Below, one piece after another: positions 44,105-52,035 of a DNA stretch of 64,000 nt; the first letter of the stretch is position 1, and every line of letters starts with the position of its first letter. The notes beneath the pieces were generated by a model that searched no databases, was not told the origin of the DNA, and saw only the letters and a program-made list of their open reading frames with translations. The position numbers were made by a program, and so were the translations under genes. The DNA comes from PALSA-693 sp963729695. GTDB taxonomy: Bacteria > Actinomycetota > Acidimicrobiia > Acidimicrobiales > Palsa-688. The stretch spans positions 62,001-126,000 of the forward strand of contig CAVSOT010000009.1 of assembly GCA_963729695.1 (NCBI GenBank). Direction: 5' to 3'.

Positions 44105-44218
44105 ATGAAACGCAGTACCGAGTTCCGCCCGACGAGCGAGTGGGCGCGCCTCGCTTTCGCAAGACCACTGGTAGGGCGCTGGGCTCACGCACGCGTTGCT
44201 CGGTGGCGGTGCCGGTGA
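44105..44218 (+). CDS. 37-aa upstream ORF coupled to an SDR gene
   Basis: ATG 44105 has a strong AGGAGG nine bases upstream. The short Arg/Trp-rich product (MKRSTEFRPTSEWARLAFAR...) ends in TGA overlapping the SDR ATG (TGATG). The SDR itself has no ribosome site, so this ORF probably loads ribosomes by coupling; it may also be a leader peptide. Confidence 0.5.
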   Translation: MKRSTEFRPTSEWARLAFARPLVGRWAHARVARWRCR

Positions 44219-44988
44219 TGGACATGGAGCTGACCGGCAAGGTGGCCATCGTGACGGGCGGGGGCGCGGGCATCGGTCGCGCCTACGTCCTAGCTCTGGC
44301 GGGCGAGGGCGCGACGGTGGTTGCCGCCGCCCGTCGACGCGGAGACGACAATGCGCCAGAGCGCAACACGCTCGCCGAGGTCGTGCAGGCCGCCGCCGGG
44401 CTACCAGGATCCGTTCACGCCCGCCAATGCGACGTCTCCGACGAGCAACAGGTCGTACGCCTGATCGCCGACACGGCGCGCGATTTCGGTCGCATCGATG
44501 TGGTCGTCAACAACGCGGCGCGCATGATCCCCCACGACACCTTCGCAATCACGGCCGACGAGTGGAACGACGTCCTCGACGTCAACCTGCGCGCCGCATA
44601 CCTGATGACGCGTGAGGTGGCGCCGATCATGATCGAGCAGCGGTCGGGCAGCATCATCAACATCACGGCGGGTGGGGCGCAGCCGTCACCCAAGGGCCAG
44701 AAGACCCGCGGCACACTTCCCTACGTGGTCAGCAAGGCTGGTCTCAATCGTCTCACGCAGTTCATGGCCGAGGAGCTCCGGGAGTACGGGATCGCCGTCA
44801 ACGCGCTGAGTCCCGGCATCGTCGACACCGACCAGGCGCTCGCGAGCCGCAAGCCCGGTCTATCGAGCGGCAAACCGCCAACCCCGGAGGTGCTCGGACC
44901 GCCCGTCCTCTTCCTCGCCCGGCAGACGGCCGACTCGATGAGCGGCGACATCGTCCACACAGACGAGTTCAGGAAGTCGTGGCCATGA
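44218..44988 (+). CDS. Classical SDR oxidoreductase
   Basis: 256 aa. 'AIVTGGGAGIGRAYVLALAG' binds the cofactor, 'RIDVVVNNAAR' is the NNA(G) motif, 'SIINITAGG' supplies the Ser region and 'LPYVVSKAGLNRLTQFMAEE' supplies Tyr and Lys. The AARRRGDD after beta-2 suggests NADP. The C-terminus ('SGDIVHTDEFRKSWP') departs from the usual VDGG. ATG 44218 is used (GTG 44215 possible). First long gene of an SDR/SnoaL/SDR cluster. Confidence 0.88.
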   Translation: MDMELTGKVAIVTGGGAGIGRAYVLALAGEGATVVAAARRRGDDNAPERNTLAEVVQAAAGLPGSVHARQCDVSDEQQVVRLIADTARDFGRIDVVVNNAARMIPHDTFAITADEWNDVLDVNLRAAYLMTREVAPIMIEQRSGSIINITAGGAQPSPKGQKTRGTLPYVVSKAGLNRLTQFMAEELREYGIAVNALSPGIVDTDQALASRKPGLSSGKPPTPEVLGPPVLFLARQTADSMSGDIVHTDEFRKSWP

Positions 44989-45004
44989 TGTCGATGGTGA
45001 CGCG

Positions 45005-45421
45005 ATGAGCGAGGCCGCCGAGCTCATGAACCGACTCGCGGCCGCCCTGGAAGGCGGCGAGATAGACACCCTGGTTGCGTGCTGGCATCCCGACGCGGAA
45101 GCGATCCACATCCTGCGACCGGACCGCAGCTGGCAGGGACGCGACTTCTACCGAAAGGTCATGGGGCGGACCAACCCGACCGGCCAACGCAACCGGGTCG
45201 AGGTCAAGGATCGCGGCCTCGGCGTGACGGGCGACCGCTTCTACCTCGAGACCCTGGTCCACCAGGACGACGGCGTCCCCGTGCCCTGCGTTGCCATCTA
45301 CATCATGAAGGACGGACTCGTTCGCTGGGCTCGCGTATTCACGGACAAGCCGAAGCACGACGGCCAGACGATGGCCGACTGGGCACTGAAGGACGCAGAG
45401 GAGAGCACTCGACAGGAGTGA
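45005..45421 (+). CDS. SnoaL-like (NTF2 fold) protein
   Basis: 138 aa with a single NTF2 module: 'ELMNRLAAALEGGEIDTLVACWHPDAEAI' then 'QGRDFYRKVMG', 'VHQDDGVPVPCVAIYIMKDG' and 'VRWARVFTDKP'. It starts 16 bp after the SDR stop, so they are cotranscribed. Likely acts on the product of one of the flanking SDRs. Confidence 0.82.
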   Translation: MSEAAELMNRLAAALEGGEIDTLVACWHPDAEAIHILRPDRSWQGRDFYRKVMGRTNPTGQRNRVEVKDRGLGVTGDRFYLETLVHQDDGVPVPCVAIYIMKDGLVRWARVFTDKPKHDGQTMADWALKDAEESTRQE

Positions 45422-45477
45422 GGCGATGACCGAGCGCGCTCCTCCGCGCAGCAGTCCCGTCCCGGCAGAATGGCCTC

Positions 45478-46338
45478 GTGGATCTCGGACTGGGCGACAG
45501 GGTGTACTTGGTCACAGGAGGGAGCCGCGGTCTTGGGTTCGCGGCCGCGGAAGCACTCGTCGCCGACGGCGCCCGAGTGGTGCTCAGTGCCCCACACGAG
45601 GCCACGGCGTCGTCGGCTGCGGCGCGCCTGAGACAGAACTCTGCGTCGCCCGACGCGGTGGCCTGGGTCGTCGCAGATAACGCTGACCCGGGTGCGGCCG
45701 ATCGGCTGATTGCTGCAGCCAAGGAACGTTTCGGAGCCCTGGACGGTGCGCTCATCAGCGTGGGCGGATCGCCGCCAGGGACCGTGGCCATGACAACGGA
45801 CGAAGCCTGGCGGTCGGCGTTCGAGAGCGTCTTCCTCGGCGCCGTCCGGCTGGCCCGGACGCTGGCGGCCGACGTGGGCAATGGCGCGGGCGGTGACCAC
45901 GGCGGACTTGGTGGCTCCGAGGCCGGGACCGGCGTCCGTGGTGGACTTGGTAGCTCCATGGCCGGGACCGGTGTCTCGATTGTGTTCGTCCTGGCCTCCT
46001 CGGTTCGGGTGCCTCTCCCTGAGCTGGCCATCTCGAACGGTCTGTTTCCGGGCTTGGCCGGCGTGGTCAAGACGCTCGCTGGCGAACTCGGCCCAGACGG
46101 GATCCGAGTCAACGGGGTGCTGCCGGTCCGTGTCGCTACTGACAGGGTCCGCGAACTTGATGCCCTGCGCGGCGATCCCGACGAAGTGCGGGCCCGCCTG
46201 TCTGAGGGCATCCCACTGCGGAGATATGGCGAACCCGAAGAGTTCGGCCGAGCCGCCGCGTTCTTGCTGTCGCCGGCCGCGTCCTACATCACCGGAGCGA
46301 TGATTCCCGTAGATGGCGGCGCCATCAGGTCGATCTGA
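45478..46338 (+). CDS. Divergent SDR with a Gly-rich tandem insertion
   Basis: 286 aa. 'YLVTGGSRGLGFAAAEALVA' and 'GAMIPVDGGAIRSI' mark the SDR fold. The catalytic Tyr-x-x-Ser-Lys position reads 'ELAISNGLFPGLAGVVK', so Tyr and Lys appear replaced (L and N), a pattern I have seen in a distinct FabG-like branch. A perfect-length 39-bp tandem duplication (45901-45939 and 45940-45978) encodes two copies of GGLG(G/S)S-AGTGV in a loop before beta-5. GTG start with no clear ribosome site. Confidence 0.82.
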   Translation: MDLGLGDRVYLVTGGSRGLGFAAAEALVADGARVVLSAPHEATASSAAARLRQNSASPDAVAWVVADNADPGAADRLIAAAKERFGALDGALISVGGSPPGTVAMTTDEAWRSAFESVFLGAVRLARTLAADVGNGAGGDHGGLGGSEAGTGVRGGLGSSMAGTGVSIVFVLASSVRVPLPELAISNGLFPGLAGVVKTLAGELGPDGIRVNGVLPVRVATDRVRELDALRGDPDEVRARLSEGIPLRRYGEPEEFGRAAAFLLSPAASYITGAMIPVDGGAIRSI

Positions 46339-46559
46339 TGTTTCGTCGCGGGGGAGCGATCACTCGGCCGGCTAGAGATGGCAATCGCCTGCACCCATCG
46401 TCCCCGCCAAAAGCCCATCTAGTCCGCGAACGTGCTGGGAGTGACAGGGCGGCCCGCACGACGCCGCCCCGCACGACGCGACCCGGCTCGCCTGTCGCCT
46501 GTCGGCGGACGGCGCCATGCGGCTGGTTCCGAGTACGAGACCGGATGGGGCGCCGGTGA
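46339..46559. other. Convergent gap
   Basis: Between the ends of the SDR and RidA genes. A short frame crosses it without motifs; repeated CGCACGACGC motifs may form a weak hairpin terminator. Confidence 0.4.
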
Positions 46560-47044
46560 TCAGCGGGCGAGGTGTAACTCCGCCGCGATCACGACGGGCA
46601 GGTTGAGTGGCAACGCCACCACTCCGATCGCCGTTCGGGCGTGCGCACCAATCTCGGGGCCAAACACGCCGATTACCACCTCTGAGAACGCATTGAGCAC
46701 GGCGGTGGTCTGTGAGTAGCCCGGCTCTGCCTGGACGAAGCCGCTCACGCTGACCCAGGCGTCAAGGTGATCCAGGTCCCCGACGGCCCGCTCGACATTG
46801 GCGATCACAGACGCGGCCGCAAGCCTCGCCGATTGCTGCGCCTGCTCCAAGTCAACTTGATCCGGACACGCCCAAACGGCCCCGCTGGCGCGCCGTCCGC
46901 CGTCACCGGGCCGTGGCCGCTGACGAGCACTCGCTGTCCCAAAACGCGTATCCAACTGAAGGTGTTGACCACCGAGGGCGGCAGGGACACGGCAGCTGGC
47001 ACGGCCAAGCCGAGCGCGTCGAGACGGCTGCAGAGATCCATCAC
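46560..47044 (-). pseudogene. RidA/YjgF-family protein, one frameshift
   Basis: The N-terminal frame ('MDLCSRLDALGLAVPAAVSL', 'FSWIRVLGQRVLVSGHGPV') and the C-terminal frame ('QARLAAASVIANVE'-like 'QSARLAAASVIANVERAVGD', 'VLNAFSEVVIGVFGPEIGAH') together make one YjgF/RidA-like protein of about 160 aa. The shift is near 46875 ('GPFGRV' to 'PDQVDLEQAQ'). The conserved 'GAHARTAIGVVALPLNLPVVI' end is intact. RidA proteins hydrolyse reactive imines. As written it is broken. Confidence 0.75.
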
Positions 47045-47226
47045 GAGAGTCTGCCAGCACCCACCGGGTATGGCGGCTAGCGGTCCGCCCTGCCGCGGGC
47101 AAGAGGGATTCCCGAGAGAGTCGAGGACCAGCTGGCCAACTCACGGCGACAGCGTTCAAGCCGTCTGGAGCAGCAACATCGCCCACAGAGGTCGGGAAAG
47201 AGCGCCCACCGAGACTGGGGGCCGCA

Positions 47227-47247
47227 ATCACCCGCCGGGCGGGTGAT
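47227..47247. promoter_or_regulatory. 21-bp perfect palindrome
   Basis: ATCACCCGCC-G-GGCGGGTGAT lies in the 320-bp gap upstream of the 47364 gene, in which I see no gene. It may be an operator or a terminator stem; no U-tract follows. Confidence 0.45.
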
Positions 47248-47363
47248 GCACCACCTGGCGCCGGCGGTGATGATGGGGCACGAGGAGGTCGGCGTCGGTC
47301 ACTGTCACCGCGCCGGCTCTCCTATGTTCGGGTGGGCCCAGAGGGCTCCTCTAGGAGGCAAGC

Positions 47364-47588
47364 ATGCGGTACCAGATCACCTTCGAAGGCGAGTCGAGCG
47401 CCACCGCGGTCGGCGCATTCGAGGAGTTCGAGCTGCATTCGAGTCAGGGAGTGACCACCTTGGTCGCCGATCACCCGGATCAGGCCGCGGTCCACGGCCT
47501 CATCAACCGGGTCGGGGCGTTGGGCCTCGGGCTGATCGACTTCCATCGCGTCGATGTAGTGGTCGACGAATCAGGGGATTGGTCCTGA
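47364..47588 (+). CDS. Small conserved-looking cytoplasmic protein
   Basis: 74 aa: 'MRYQITFEGESSATAVGAF', 'GVTTLVADHPDQAAVHGLIN' and 'GLIDFHRVDVVVDE' predict a compact alpha/beta ferredoxin-like fold. AGGAGG six bases before ATG is ideal. It is followed 36 bp later by a GAP-family membrane gene, so the two form an operon. Confidence 0.7.
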   Translation: MRYQITFEGESSATAVGAFEEFELHSSQGVTTLVADHPDQAAVHGLINRVGALGLGLIDFHRVDVVVDESGDWS

Positions 47589-47624
47589 CGCCATGGGTCG
47601 GGACGAGTTATCCGGAGGATTCTC

Positions 47625-48284
47625 ATGATCCTCGATGTGATCCTGATCGGCCTGGCTATCTCGTTGGACCCGCTCCCGCTCACCTCGTTCTTCGTGCTGC
47701 TGCCGTCAAAGCGGGGAGTGGTGAAAGGGGCGGCCTTCGTGGTCGGCTGGATCATCTCTCTCGCGATCGTCGTGGCCATTACCGTGGCTGCGACCGGGAA
47801 CGAGCCGCCCAAGCCCAGCACCGCCCCGTCACTTGCCGCCTTGGCGGTCAAGATTGCCATCGGCGCGGTTCTGGTCGCCATTGCGGTGCGGCAGAGGCGA
47901 CGCATGGGCCGGCCCAAGAAGCCGAAGAAGCCGCCCAAATGGCAGAGCAGCGTCGACACCATGTCACCGTGGTTTGCCGGGGCCATCGCTCCATTGGTCC
48001 AGCCCTGGGGCCTGATCGCCGCCGGGGCCGCGACTATCACGCAGGCCAAGGTTTCCAGCTTTGAAAGCGCTCTGGTGCTGGTGCTCTTCTGCCTCCTGGC
48101 GAGCGCATCACTGTTGACTCTCGAATTGCTGATCGTGTTTCAACCGGAGAAGGGTAAGCAGTTTCTGACTGGGGTGCGGACCTGGATGGACACGCATACC
48201 GACCAGGTCATCGTCATCGGGTGCCTGGTGCTTGGCTTCTGGTTGATCGGCCACGATATTTACCTGCTGGTCGTCGGGGAGTAG
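47625..48284 (+). CDS. GAP-family (SfLAP-like) membrane protein
   Basis: 219 aa with six hydrophobic helices: 'DVILIGLAISLDPLPLTSFF' opens the LysE/GAP-like fold, a basic loop 'RQRRRMGRPKKPKKPPK' splits the halves, and 'WFAGAIAPLVQPWGLIAAGA' starts the second. This matches the sulfolipid-1-addressing/GAP family (PF11139), whose mycobacterial members help export glycolipids. GGAGG precedes ATG. Substrate here unknown. Its 3' end overlaps the convergent K+ channel pseudogene. Confidence 0.75.
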   Translation: MILDVILIGLAISLDPLPLTSFFVLLPSKRGVVKGAAFVVGWIISLAIVVAITVAATGNEPPKPSTAPSLAALAVKIAIGAVLVAIAVRQRRRMGRPKKPKKPPKWQSSVDTMSPWFAGAIAPLVQPWGLIAAGAATITQAKVSSFESALVLVLFCLLASASLLTLELLIVFQPEKGKQFLTGVRTWMDTHTDQVIVIGCLVLGFWLIGHDIYLLVVGE

Positions 48285-48885
48285 CGGCAGAAGCCAGCGG
48301 GAGGAGAGCAGGAGCTCCTCGATGCGGGCCAGCCACTGGGCCACGTCGGCCAGCGTGGGTGCGTCGAGGCTGCTGTCGGTCGTTCGGTTGGGCGTCACCG
48401 GGGGAGCGGCGTCGGCGAGGCGGCGTCGGGTCTCCTGGTCGATGAAGCCAGACGCCATCTGGGTCGTGACCACGGCCAAGGTCAGGATGCCGACGACCAT
48501 GATGAACGCCGCCCCGATCTGTCCCAGGCCGGTCACCGGGTAGTACCCGCCATAGCCGACGGTGCTCACGGTGGTCACCGACCACCAGATGACTGGCCGA
48601 GGGTATGGATGTTGCTTCCGGTGGCGTGCCGTTCGAACAAGCAGACGACGTGGCCCCGTTGAGGAGCAGCAGCCCGGCAGCCAGAAGGAAGCGGCTCAAA
48701 TGGCCTCGTTGGAACATCGATCTGATGAGGCGCAGGCTGAAAATGATCCGCAGCGGTGGAAACACGACCACCAACAGCCTCAGGCAGTGGACGAGGACGT
48801 AGTGCCAATGGGGGCTGGACATCCGGGCCCAGATGAAGAGTTCGACGGCGTAGATGCCTGACAGCAGGAGGCACACGATGATCGC
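48108..48885 (-). pseudogene. Potassium channel, two frameshifts
   Basis: Three frames join into one channel. Helices 'IIVCLLLSGIYAVELFIWA' and 'LSRFLLAAGLLLLNGA' are in the first, 'VVCLFERHATGSNIHTLGQS' in the second, and the pore helix/filter 'TTVSTVGYGGYYPV' plus 'FIMVVGILTLAVVTTQMA' in the third. Shifts lie near 48650 and 48590, each explained by one missing base. The filter TVGYG is intact. The N-terminus begins at a tandem array and may be truncated. The last codons overlap the GAP-family gene on the other strand. Confidence 0.8.
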
Positions 48886-48892
48886 CGGCGGG

Positions 48893-49232
48893 CCCTGGGG
48901 TGGCCGGCGGGTGCACCCGGGTCGCCGGTGTGCACTGGGGTGGCCGGCGTGGACTGGGGTGGCCGGTGTGGACTGGGGTGGCGGTGTGGACTGGGGTGGC
49001 CGGTGTGGACTGGGGTCGCCGGCGGGCACCGGGCTCGCCGCTGGGTGCCTGACCGATTGCCTGGCTTCTGGCTGACCGGCTGGCTTCTGGCTGACCGGCT
49101 GGCTTCTGGCTGATCGGCTGGCTTCTGGCTGACGGCTGGCTTCTGGCTGACGGCCTGGCTTCTGGCTGACCGGCTGGCTTCTGGCTGACCGGCTGGCTTC
49201 TGGCTGACCGCCTGGTTTTTGGCTGACGGCCT
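48893..49232. repeat. Two adjacent minisatellites
   Basis: 48893-49031 repeats GGGGTGGCCGGTGTGGACT with variation. 49063-49232 repeats GGCTTCTGGCTGACCGGCT (19 bp) eight to nine times, with single-base losses that change phase. No gene crosses them convincingly. Confidence 0.9.
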
Positions 49233-49342
49233 GGTTTCTGGGTGGGGCCTCCGGCCTGTGGGGTCGTGTGTAACGCGGGTGGGGGTTCGTGGCTTGGTCT
49301 GTTGAGTGTTGGTGCCGGGGTGGGGGTCTAGGCTGCGTTGGG

Positions 49343-49837
49343 GTGGTGGGTCAGATCGCGGTCGTTGGCGGCTCGGAGGTGGCGCCTTTTACGGCGGGGG
49401 TGGCCGAGGTGGTGGGCGCCGGGTTGGCGGCGGCGGGGGCGGTGGTGGTGTGTGGCGGGTTGGGCGGGGTCATGGAGGCGGCGTGCCGGGGGGCTAAGTC
49501 GGCGGGTGGGCTTACGGTGGGTTTTCTGCCTGGTTTGGATCCGAGGGCGGCGAACCGGTGGGTCGACGTGGTTATTCCGACCGGGTTGGGCGAGGCTCGC
49601 AATCTTCTGGTGGTGCGTTCGGCGGCGGTGGTGGTCGCCGTCGGCGGGGGGTATGGGACGCTGTCTGAGATCGCGTTTGCGCTGCGGGTGGGCAGGCCGG
49701 TGGTGGGGGTGGGGACGTGGGTGCTCACTCGACCTGACGGAGTGGAGGATGGCGGGATGGTGGCGGTCGGCGATGCGGGGGGTGCGGTGGCTGTGGCCTT
49801 GGAGTTGGCCGCGGCTGACGGGGCGGGTTTTGTCTAG
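49343..49837 (+). CDS. LOG/TIGR00725-like Rossmann protein
   Basis: 164 aa. 'IAVVGGSEVAPFTAGVAEVV' and 'VVVCGGLGGVMEAACRGAKS' open the fold. 'VVVAVGGGYGTLSEIAFALRVGRPVVG' is the GGxGTxxE nucleotide-binding motif shared by LOG and Moco-carrier-type proteins. GTG 49343 (or 49346) is preceded by TAGGCT and no ribosome site, a possible leaderless start. A hairpin-repeat element begins 16 bp after the stop. Closest group TIGR00725; exact ligand unknown. Confidence 0.82.
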   Translation: MVGQIAVVGGSEVAPFTAGVAEVVGAGLAAAGAVVVCGGLGGVMEAACRGAKSAGGLTVGFLPGLDPRAANRWVDVVIPTGLGEARNLLVVRSAAVVVAVGGGYGTLSEIAFALRVGRPVVGVGTWVLTRPDGVEDGGMVAVGDAGGAVAVALELAAADGAGFV

Positions 49838-49853
49838 GCGCTGGGGGTGGGTG

Positions 49854-50056
49854 AAAACGGTCAGTAAAAGGCGGGCTTCGGGGTTTTTGTTGTCCGTTTT
49901 TGGCTGCTGTGGTGGGGGGGATTTTTCGGAAACGGTCAGCAAAACGTGGTCGGGGTCCTGGCGGCGGTTTTGTTGTCCGTTTTCGGGCGGGGTCGTAGGG
50001 GAAATTTCGTGAAAACGGTCAGCAAAACTGGCGTCGTCGGTTTTGCTGACCGTTTT
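49854..50056. repeat. Triple hairpin repeat element (copy 2)
   Basis: Three units (49854-49900, 49930-49983, 50012-50056) have left arm AAAACGGTCAG(C/T)AAAA and right arms TTTTGTTGTCCGTTTT or TTTTGCTGACCGTTTT. The last unit pairs perfectly. Arms equal those of the 2087-2280 element 47 kb away, but loops and linkers differ, so these are independent members of one family. It directly follows the 49343 gene and could also stop transcription. Confidence 0.85.
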
Positions 50057-50569
50057 GGAGGGCGACGGCCTCTCTCGCCATGCCGCCGACTGGGTCCGGT
50101 CGCCCGCGGGCGGCCGGGTCAGCGGGATAAGCGCCAGCGGGCCAGGCGTGCAGACCCGCCCGCCCGGCGGCCGGCGCCCCGCGCCCAGCCACTCGCCCGG
50201 CGCCCACGGCCCGACGCCCAGCCACTCGCCCGGCGCCCACGGCCCGGCGCCTACGGCCCGACCCCCGGCACCCACGGCCCAACCCCCACGGCCCAACCCC
50301 CGGCACCCACGGCCCAACCCCCACGGCCCAACCCCCGCCGCCCGCTCGACGCCGTCACGACCACGGGCTCAACGCGACACGTAGGGCGCTAGCAGCCATG
50401 ACCCAAAGTGTTGCCGCGAACCGGTCCTTAGCTCGAACGCTTGCGCCCCACCAGATGAACGATACGGCTCAGCTGGCGATAGGCGACCGAGGGTTCTCCG
50501 TCGCCGCCCCCGGGTTTCCTTCCCCGCCATGAATTAACGTCGACAGGCGACCTTCCCGAGGGTGAGGCC
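50057..50569. other. Repeat-rich gap without a gene
   Basis: After a short unique stretch come degenerate tandem units of CCCGGCGCCCACGGCC (about 50170-50255) and CACGGCCCAACCCCC (about 50270-50340). The remainder to 50569 is unique and should hold the promoter of the SRPBCC gene. The P/R-rich frames here are artefacts. Confidence 0.6.
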
Positions 50570-51043
50570 ATGGATCTCAACCGATATACCTTTCGCACCG
50601 TGTGGCAGCTGCAAGCGAGAGACGACGTGGTGTTCGAGGTCTTGGCCGAGCTGGAGAGCTACCCCCAGTGGTGGCCGGAAGTCCGGGGCGCGGAACGGTT
50701 GAATGACACCACCTCTCGCGTGTCAGTTCGGTCCTTGTTGCCCTACGACCTGGTCTTCCTGTCCACGCAGACGCGTCGGGACCGTATGGCAGGAGTATTG
50801 GAGGCCAGCATGCGGGGCGATCTCGAGGGTTTCTCCCGCTGGACGCTCACCACTATGGGTACGCATTGCACCGCCGTTTTCGACGAGGAGGTGATTGTCC
50901 ACAAGGCGCTGCTCCGGCGTCTGGCGCCCGTGGCCCGTCCGGCGTTCAAGGCCAACCACCAGCTGATGATGCGCCACGGCCAATCTGGGCTTCAGACCTA
51001 TCTATCCGGGTACGTCACCGCGCTGGGGCGACACCGGTCATAG
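50570..51043 (+). CDS. SRPBCC-family (polyketide cyclase-like) protein
   Basis: 157 aa: 'TFRTVWQLQARDDVVFEVLAELESYPQWWPEV' is the classic start of the START-like fold, with 'WWPEVRGAE' lining the ligand entrance, and a long C-terminal helix ('LAPVARPAFKANHQLMMRHG'). ATG follows GAGGGTGAGG. Binds a hydrophobic ligand; identity unknown. Convergent with the ECF41 sigma gene. Confidence 0.8.
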   Translation: MDLNRYTFRTVWQLQARDDVVFEVLAELESYPQWWPEVRGAERLNDTTSRVSVRSLLPYDLVFLSTQTRRDRMAGVLEASMRGDLEGFSRWTLTTMGTHCTAVFDEEVIVHKALLRRLAPVARPAFKANHQLMMRHGQSGLQTYLSGYVTALGRHRS

Positions 51044-51093
51044 GCTCCGGTGGCCGCCGCCGCGGAGAGGGGCAGGGAGTGGAGCCATCGAGT

Positions 51094-51960
51094 TCATTCG
51101 GGTACCCGTTCCAAGTCGAGGGCCGCGAGGGTCTCCGGATCGCCCAGAAGCTCGATACCCACCACCCGGCCGTGCCGGACGGTGAACCCGAACACCACTC
51201 GGGGTTGGCGACCGACTGACCACACCAGCCCGGCCAGCCCGTCGATGAGGGTCAGCCGCGCTCCTTGGGCCCGACCGGCGAACGTCTCGGCTACCGCGGA
51301 GGGGCCGTGCACTTCGGCCGCCGACCCGAAGCCGACCACCGTAGGGTCGGCTCGCAGCACCACGTTCGGATCGAGAAGGCGGAGCAGGCCGGCGAAGTCC
51401 CCGTGACGGGAAGCGGCGAGAAAAGCGTTGACCACCTCGCGCTGCGTTGCGGCGGAGGTGTCAGGAATCGTCGGATCTGACTGCACCCGCCTCCGGGCCC
51501 GGCTGGCCAGCTGTCGAGCGGCGACCGGTGTTCGACCCACGATCGGGGCGATCTCCTCGAAGGGGACCCCGAACATGTCGTGGAGGACGAAGGCCAGTCG
51601 CTCGGCTGGCGCCAGCGTGTCAAGGACGACCAGGAGCGCCAGACCGACTGAATCGGCGAGCAGGGCTTCCTGCTCCGGGGAGCTCACGGCCACGGGATCG
51701 GGCGCCTCGTCAGGTGGGCGCTCCCGCTGTGCGGCCCGGGTACGCAGCATGTCCAGGCAGATCCGGGCTACGACGGTAGTGAGCCACCCGCCGAGGTTGT
51801 CCACCTCCTCGGCACCGTTCCGGTTCAGCCGAAGCCACGCTTCCTGGACCGCGTCGTCGGCTTCGTGGCTTGAGCCGAGCATCCGGAGCGCCACCGCCCG
51901 GAGGTGGTCCCGGTACGCCTCGAAGCTCCTGGCCAGAACATCACGATCGCTCACGGTCAC
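51094..51960 (-). CDS. ECF41-type sigma factor with C-terminal NTF2 domain
   Basis: 288 aa. Region 2 ('ADDAVQEAWLRLNRNG', 'GGWLTTVVARICLDMLR'), region 4 ('LAPAERLAFVLHDMFGVPFE', 'EIAPIVGRTPVAARQLASRARRRV') and a fused SnoaL-like domain ('EVVNAFLAASRHGDFAGLLRLLDPNVVLRADP') give the SigJ/ECF41 layout, in which the C-terminal domain controls activity in place of an anti-sigma factor. Matching promoters lie on both strands of the intergenic region, so autoregulation is likely. GTG start. Confidence 0.9.
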   Translation of the reverse strand: MTVSDRDVLARSFEAYRDHLRAVALRMLGSSHEADDAVQEAWLRLNRNGAEEVDNLGGWLTTVVARICLDMLRTRAAQRERPPDEAPDPVAVSSPEQEALLADSVGLALLVVLDTLAPAERLAFVLHDMFGVPFEEIAPIVGRTPVAARQLASRARRRVQSDPTIPDTSAATQREVVNAFLAASRHGDFAGLLRLLDPNVVLRADPTVVGFGSAAEVHGPSAVAETFAGRAQGARLTLIDGLAGLVWSVGRQPRVVFGFTVRHGRVVGIELLGDPETLAALDLERVPE

Positions 51961-51981
51961 ATCCTCGTGTTCTCAGTCGTC
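51955..51981 (+). promoter_or_regulatory. ECF41-type promoter driving the VOC gene
   Basis: GGTCACA (51955-51961), a 16-bp spacer, then CGTC (51978-51981). The ECF41 consensus is TGTCACA-N16-CGTC, so the match is 10 of 11 bases with the exact spacer. It points toward the VOC gene at 52036 and overlaps the sigma gene's own start. Confidence 0.7.
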
Positions 51982-51989
51982 ATACTCCT

Positions 51990-52016
51990 GACGAGATTCA
52001 CCGGGTCGGTGTGACC
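51990..52016 (-). promoter_or_regulatory. ECF41-type promoter driving the sigma gene itself
   Basis: Read on the minus strand: GGTCACA (52016-52010), 16-bp spacer, CGTC (51993-51990). Same bases and spacing as the divergent copy. It lies 30 bp upstream of the sigma GTG, which predicts autoregulation. Confidence 0.7.
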
Positions 52017-52035
52017 CACGATGCTAGGAGTGACG

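Noticed and set aside
49063..49232. CRISPR array
   Set aside because: Units are contiguous with no unique spacers, and no cas genes are present; it is a minisatellite. The same applies to 57700-57935 and 56635-56812.
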